Of a stretch of 64,000 bases of DNA, positions 60,007-64,000 are shown piece by piece. Source of the DNA: Amycolatopsis sp. (GTDB lineage Bacteria; Actinomycetota; Actinomycetes; Mycobacteriales; Pseudonocardiaceae); assembly GCF_025464955.1 (NCBI RefSeq), contig NZ_JAODNM010000117.1:1-64000 (forward strand), written 5' to 3'. Position numbers and translations under genes: made by a program. The stretch's first letter is position 1; every line of letters begins with the position of its first letter. The notes under the pieces were generated by a model. It did no database searches. It was not told the origin of the DNA and saw only the letters and a program-made list of their open reading frames with translations.

Positions 60007-60726
60007 ATGGACAACCAGATTCGACTCGACGACCTCATCGATGCCATCAAGAAGGTGCACACCGACGCCCTCGACCAGCTTTCCGACGCCGTAATCGCCG
60101 CCGATCACCTCGGTGACGTGGCGGATCACCTCATCGGCCACTTCGTCGACCAGGCACGTCGCTCCGGCGCGTCTTGGACCGACATCGGCAAGAGCATGGG
60201 CGTGTCCAAGCAAGCCGTGCAGAAACGATTCGTGACCAAGCCCGGCGAGCAGTCCGACCTCGACCCCAACCAGGGCTTCAGCCGCTACACCGACCGTGCG
60301 CGGAAGGTCATCATGGCGTCCCAGGAAGCGGCCGGGGAGGCGAAGAACCCCGAGATCCAGCCCGCGCACCTGGTGCTGGGGCTCCTGACTGAACCGGACG
60401 GGCTGGCCGTGAGGGCCATTGTCGCGCTGGGGGTGGAGCTGGAAACCGTGCGGCAGAACGCCCTTGCGGCGCTGCCTCCCGGCGGCGACGAATCGCCCAG
60501 ACTGATCCCGTTCGACGCGCAGGCGAAGAAGGCGCTGGAGTTGACGTTCCGCGAAGCTCTTCGGCTGGGGCACAACTTCATCGGGACCGAGCACATCCTG
60601 CTCGCCCTGCTGGAGCACGAGGACGGCACCGGCGTCCTCGCCGACAGCGGGATCACCAAGGCGGCGACCGAACCCGTCGTCATCGCCGCCCTCGCCGCCA
60701 TCCTGGACGAGCGCAAGAGCCTCTAA
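60007..60726 (+). CDS. HTH and Clp N-domain protein, probable autoregulator
   Basis: 239 residues. The N-terminal half has a helical dimer region followed by the HTH SWTDIGKSMGVSKQAVQKRF (about residues 56-75). The C-terminal half is a Clp_N double repeat (FSRYTDRARKVIMASQEAAG; HLVLGLLTEPDGLAVRAIVA; LGHNFIGTEHILLALLEHED), the substrate-binding domain of ClpA/C ATPases, without any ATPase module. Two GTCAAC operators lie on its own promoter. It may sense a protein or be targeted by ClpC (inference). A family 2 palindrome follows. Confidence 0.88.
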   Translation: MDNQIRLDDLIDAIKKVHTDALDQLSDAVIAADHLGDVADHLIGHFVDQARRSGASWTDIGKSMGVSKQAVQKRFVTKPGEQSDLDPNQGFSRYTDRARKVIMASQEAAGEAKNPEIQPAHLVLGLLTEPDGLAVRAIVALGVELETVRQNALAALPPGGDESPRLIPFDAQAKKALELTFREALRLGHNFIGTEHILLALLEHEDGTGVLADSGITKAATEPVVIAALAAILDERKSL

Positions 60727-60734
60727 CGCAAGAA

Positions 60735-60806
60735 CTCGTGAGTGGTTGGGCACGCCCGGGTGCGGGTGCCCCGCAGGGCACAGTAACCGGCCTAACCACT
60801 CACGAG
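60735..60806. repeat. Intergenic palindrome, family 2, copy 3
   Basis: CTCGTGAGTGGTT (60735-60747) pairs with AACCACTCACGAG (60794-60806), with extra G/C-rich inner pairing. It lies between the convergent HTH-Clp_N and gnd genes. Confidence 0.85.
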
Positions 60807-60815
60807 CTCTAGACG

Positions 60816-62255
60816 TCAGGCGGAGGCTTCCGGGCGGCCGTCGGCAGCCCACGCGGTGTGGAACGAGCCGCCGGAGTCGACGCGGCGGTACGTGTGCGCA
60901 CCGAAGAAGTCACGCTGGGCTTGGACCAGCGCGGCCGGCAGCCGCTCCGCGCGCAGGCCGTCGTAGTACGCCAGCGCGGTGGAGAAGCCCGGCGTCGGGA
61001 TGCCGAGCCGCACCGCGGTGGCGATCACCGAACGCCACGCGTCCTGCGCGTCCTCGACGGCCTGGCGGAAGACCCCGGCCGTCAGCAGCGTCGGCAGGCT
61101 CGGGTTCTCCGCGTACGCCGCGGTGATGTCGTTGAGGAACTTCGCCCGGATGATGCAGCCGCCGCGCCAGATCGACGCGACCTTGCCCAGGTCGATCTCC
61201 CAGCCGTACTCGGCACCGCCGGCCTGGATCTGGTTGAAGCCCTGGGCGTACGCGACGACCTTCGACGCGTACAGCGCCTGCTCGACGTCGTCGGCGAACT
61301 TCTCCGCCTCCGCGCCGGACAGTGGCGTGACCTTCGGCCCGGTCAGTCCGCTGGCCGCCTTGCGCAGCTCCGCGGACCCGGACAGCGAACGCGCGAACAC
61401 CGCCTCGGCGATCCCGCTGATCGGCACGCCGAGGTCCAGTCCGATTTGGACCGTCCAGCGGCCGGTGCCCTTCTGCTCGGCCTGGTCGACGACGATGTCG
61501 ACGAACGGCTTGCCGGTCGCGCTGTCGACGTGCGAGAGGACGTCGGCGGTGATCTCGATCAGGTACGAGTCGAGCCGCCCAGTGTTCCAGGTGCGGAACA
61601 CCTCGGCGATCTGGGCGGGCTCGTAGCCGCCCGCGTGGCGCAGCAGGTCGAACGCCTCCGCGATGAGCTGCATGTCGGCGTACTCGATGCCGTTGTGCAC
61701 CATCTTCACGAAGTGGCCGGCACCGTCTTCACCGATGTGGGTGCAGCACGGCTGGCCGTCGACCTTGGCCGAGATGTCCTCGAACAGCGGTCCGAGCGTT
61801 TTGTACGACTCCGCCGACCCGCCGGGCATGATGCTCGGCCCGTTCAGGGCGCCTTCCTCACCACCGGAAACGCCGGTGCCGACGAAGTGCAGCCCTTGCT
61901 CGCGCAGGGCCGCTTCGCGCCGCCGGGTGTCCGCGAAATGCGCGTTCCCGGCGTCGACGATCACGTCGCCCTTTTCCAGCAGGGGCGCGAACTCGTCGAT
62001 GACGGCGTCGGTCGGCGCGCCGGCCTTGACCATGATCACGATCTGGCGGGGCTTGTCGAGCGCGTCGACGAACTCCTGCGCGGTGTACGCGGGGATGAAG
62101 TCGCCCTCGTCGCCGAACTGGTCCACCAGGTCGCGGGTCCGCTGCTCGGAACGGTTGTGCAGGGCCACCGTGTGGCCGTGCCGCGCGAGGTTGCGGGCCA
62201 GATTCCGGCCCATGACCGCCAGTCCGGTGACCCCGATGCTCGCCTTCTTGCTCAT
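60816..62255 (-). CDS. gnd: 6-phosphogluconate dehydrogenase, decarboxylating
   Basis: 479 residues, the dimeric long form. The N-terminal Rossmann motif is GVTGLAVMGRNLARNLA, with the coenzyme loop NRSEQRT indicating NADP. The substrate/catalytic blocks are FVGTGVSGGEEGALNGPSIM and HIGEDGAGHFVKMVHNGIEY (Lys and His/Asn catalytic), and the C-terminal FSTALAYYDGLRAERLPAAL. It converts 6-phosphogluconate to ribulose 5-phosphate with NADPH in the pentose phosphate pathway. No operon partner; the ATG is at 62255. Confidence 0.97.
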   Translation of the reverse strand: MSKKASIGVTGLAVMGRNLARNLARHGHTVALHNRSEQRTRDLVDQFGDEGDFIPAYTAQEFVDALDKPRQIVIMVKAGAPTDAVIDEFAPLLEKGDVIVDAGNAHFADTRRREAALREQGLHFVGTGVSGGEEGALNGPSIMPGGSAESYKTLGPLFEDISAKVDGQPCCTHIGEDGAGHFVKMVHNGIEYADMQLIAEAFDLLRHAGGYEPAQIAEVFRTWNTGRLDSYLIEITADVLSHVDSATGKPFVDIVVDQAEQKGTGRWTVQIGLDLGVPISGIAEAVFARSLSGSAELRKAASGLTGPKVTPLSGAEAEKFADDVEQALYASKVVAYAQGFNQIQAGGAEYGWEIDLGKVASIWRGGCIIRAKFLNDITAAYAENPSLPTLLTAGVFRQAVEDAQDAWRSVIATAVRLGIPTPGFSTALAYYDGLRAERLPAALVQAQRDFFGAHTYRRVDSGGSFHTAWAADGRPEASA

Positions 62256-62292
62256 GCTGAACCCTTCCCGTAAGCCTGTGAGAACACTATCG

Positions 62293-63231
62293 CTAGTTGA
62301 AGCACCGGACGGGCCCGCCGTTGTAGGTCACCATGTCCACCGACGCCGCGACGAGGTCGATTTCGGCGCCCCATTCCGCGCCGTCGAGCTCGGCGTAGGC
62401 GCGGTGCAGGTTCGCCGGGAGTCGTTCGAGTTCGCCCCACCCGGCGAACTCGCCGAGGTCTGCTTCCCTTGCCAGTTCCAACGGTGTGCGGCCGGATTCC
62501 TTCCCCTGCTCGGCAAGTCGCTGGACGAACGCGAGGTAGGCGTCGAGCGGATCGAGCTGTGACAGGTCGCACACCGGGCCGTGACCCGGCACGATCACGC
62601 GCGGTTCGAGCTCGCGGATGACGTCGAGCGCGGCCCGTGAACCGGCGACCGAGCCCATCAGCGCGAACGGGCTGCCGCCGTTGAACACCAGGTCGCCGGA
62701 GAACAGCACCCGCTGCTCGGGCAGCCACACGAGGACGTCGTTGGTCGTGTGGGCGGCGTGGCCGGGATGGATCAGTTCGATGGTGTGGCCGCCCGCGTAC
62801 ACCGTCAGCCGGTCGTCGAAGACGATCTCCGGTGGCCGCAGCTCGAGGTGTCCCCAGTCGCTGCCGGAGAACAGGCCTTCGTAGGTGTCGAGGCCGGCGT
62901 CGAGCATCGCTTCCCTGGTCTTGCGGTGCCCGATGACCACGGCGTCCGACGCCAGGTAGTTGCCGTGGGTGTGATCGCCGTGGTGGTGGGTGTTGATCAC
63001 CTTCGTCACGGTCGATCCGGTGGTGCCGGTCGACGCGGCCAGCAGCGCGCGGGTGCGCGCCTCGGTCGAGCAGGTGTCGATGAGGACCGTGTGGTCGCCG
63101 CCGTCGAGGAAGCCGCAGTTGTTGATCCACCACGACCCGTCCGGCTGAACGTAGGCGAAGACGCCTTCGGTGACTTCCTGCACGCTCGCCGCGGCCGCGG
63201 AACGATCTTGGTCGGTGGACACGACGTCCAC
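62293..63231 (-). CDS. Metallo-beta-lactamase fold hydrolase
   Basis: 312 residues. The metal motif is THHHGDHTHG (HxHxDH), with further ligands His near PGHAAHTTND, Asp in FSGDLVFNG and His in VPGHGPV. The fold opens VFAYVQPDGSWWINNCGFLD, resembling quinone-pathway and alkyl-sulfatase-like cyclases/hydrolases of actinobacteria. The C-terminal helical part covers residues 230-312. Substrate unknown. A single gene divergent from the XRE regulator. Confidence 0.9.
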   Translation of the reverse strand: MDVVSTDQDRSAAAASVQEVTEGVFAYVQPDGSWWINNCGFLDGGDHTVLIDTCSTEARTRALLAASTGTTGSTVTKVINTHHHGDHTHGNYLASDAVVIGHRKTREAMLDAGLDTYEGLFSGSDWGHLELRPPEIVFDDRLTVYAGGHTIELIHPGHAAHTTNDVLVWLPEQRVLFSGDLVFNGGSPFALMGSVAGSRAALDVIRELEPRVIVPGHGPVCDLSQLDPLDAYLAFVQRLAEQGKESGRTPLELAREADLGEFAGWGELERLPANLHRAYAELDGAEWGAEIDLVAASVDMVTYNGGPVRCFN

Positions 63232-63447
63232 TATGCCTCCAAATGGCCTAATGCTGCTGGTTGAGGACCCGCCGAGGACAAGCCCAACGCACTGGTAACT
63301 AGCTTTCCCCGGTCTTTCCTGGAACGCTGCCCGATGTCATCATCGAACTCCGCCATCGATCAAGTACCGGGAGTGTCGACTTGTTAGCACGGGGAGCCGC
63401 GGTAGGGGTGTCGTGGCACTGATCGAGGTACCGGGAGCGCAAGTCTG

Positions 63448-64000
63448 ATGGCCAGTACGGTCACCTCTCGACGCAAGCAGCTCGGCAACGAGCTCCGGCA
63501 TGCCCGTAACGCGTCGAAGCTCACCCAGCAGCAGGTCGCCGAGGTACTCGGCTGCACCCAGGGCAAGGTCAACAAGATCGAGTCCGGCGCGGTGGGGGTC
63601 AAGCTCGGCGACGTCCGGTCGATGCTCGAGGCGTTCGGGATCAACGGAGACGAGGCCGAAGCGCTGATGGGCCTGGCGCGGGCGGCGGCGGGCCAGCGCG
63701 GCCAGTGGTCCGGGTACCGGTCAGTGGTACCGCACTGGTTCCGGACGTTCACCGACCTCGAACCGGCCGCCGCGGAGATCCTCACTTGGCACGGCGAGCG
63801 CATCCCCGGCCCGCTGCAGTCCGAGCACTACATGCTCAAGCAGTTCACCGAGGCCGGCGCCACCGACGTCACGTCGCTGGTGCGCAACCGGCTCGACCGC
63901 AAGGCCGTGTTCGACCAGCAGCAGCCGCCGTACTACCGGTTCATCATCAGCGAGGGCGCCCTGCGCCGCGCGCCCGGCGGGGTCGCGCCGGCGGTGATGC
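63448..64000 (+). CDS. XRE family regulator with DUF5753 domain (3' end outside window)
   Basis: 184 visible residues from ATG 63448. The N-terminal HTH is SRRKQLGNELRHARNASKLTQ followed by QQVAEVLGCTQGKVNKIESG. The start of the DUF5753 effector domain (EILTWHGERIPGPLQSEHYM) follows and the gene runs off the right edge. Such regulators pair with a DUF397 gene downstream, which would lie outside the window. Two copies of GATCNAG-GTACCGGGAG-like sequence (63358-63373 and 63421-63437) precede it and may be its binding sites. Confidence 0.9.
   Translation, partial: MASTVTSRRKQLGNELRHARNASKLTQQQVAEVLGCTQGKVNKIESGAVGVKLGDVRSMLEAFGINGDEAEALMGLARAAAGQRGQWSGYRSVVPHWFRTFTDLEPAAAEILTWHGERIPGPLQSEHYMLKQFTEAGATDVTSLVRNRLDRKAVFDQQQPPYYRFIISEGALRRAPGGVAPAVM

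Overview
This is high-GC actinobacterial chromosome. The gene families point to a Pseudonocardiaceae-type organism (Amycolatopsis or a relative; genus is inference). The supporting families are glnX-glnH-pknG, EspG/DUF3558/PPE-like ESX accessory genes, DUF574 methyltransferase, DUF397 and DUF5753-type XRE proteins, a SigE-family sigma factor, an LdtMt2-like L,D-transpeptidase and a class III lanthipeptide locus with a ramC-S-A-B layout. No phage, insertion sequence or CRISPR array was seen.

Layout. 1-4.6 kb: end of a CruF-like carotenoid gene, then a translationally coupled catabolic operon (two alpha/beta hydrolases and an FAD hydroxylase) divergent from a TetR gene, with a near-perfect palindrome between them. 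4.9-9.9 kb: tRNA-Lys, a DUF574 methyltransferase, then a rearranged oligopeptide-ABC/MlrC/ROK locus in which a permease gene and an mlrC gene are both 5'-truncated head to head. 9.9-13.9 kb: universal stress protein, LysR, DHA2-type exporter and two small membrane proteins. 13.9-20.6 kb: the class III lanthipeptide cluster (regulatory region, lanKC, 51-aa precursor, terminator, two ABC half-exporters). 20.7-26.6 kb: thioesterase/HOT-type alcohol dehydrogenase, ThDP enzyme, acyl desaturase, cold-shock protein, copper chaperone and small proteins.

26.6-34.7 kb: two-component system, then glnX-glnH-pknG (amino-acid sensing through PknG) and espG. 34.7-38.7 kb: ESX-associated module with a duplicated DUF3558 lipoprotein, a broken second espG and a PPE-like protein. 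38.7-46.5 kb: PaaI-type thioesterase, MHS transporter, SigE-family sigma operon, L,D-transpeptidase, second cold-shock gene, tRNA-Glu/Asp/Phe. 46.6-54.9 kb: PAS-GGDEF-EAL protein, an RHH protein beside an internally deleted SPFH gene, a 51-bp palindrome, a rhomboid-like protein, an APC permease and an NCS2 permease. 55-59.9 kb: IclR, P450, ferredoxin, ferredoxin reductase and PobA, which together would convert a 4-alkoxybenzoate to protocatechuate. 60-64 kb: a HTH-Clp_N regulator with two operators, 6-phosphogluconate dehydrogenase, an MBL hydrolase and the start of an XRE regulator.

Many gene ends carry palindromic intergenic elements belonging to at least three sequence families that recur across the window, mostly where genes converge. 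The most interesting items are the lanthipeptide cluster with its His/Gly-rich precursor, the P450-PobA pathway, the HTH-Clp_N autoregulator, the palindrome families and the genome-decay scars (mlrC/permease, mini-SPFH, second espG).
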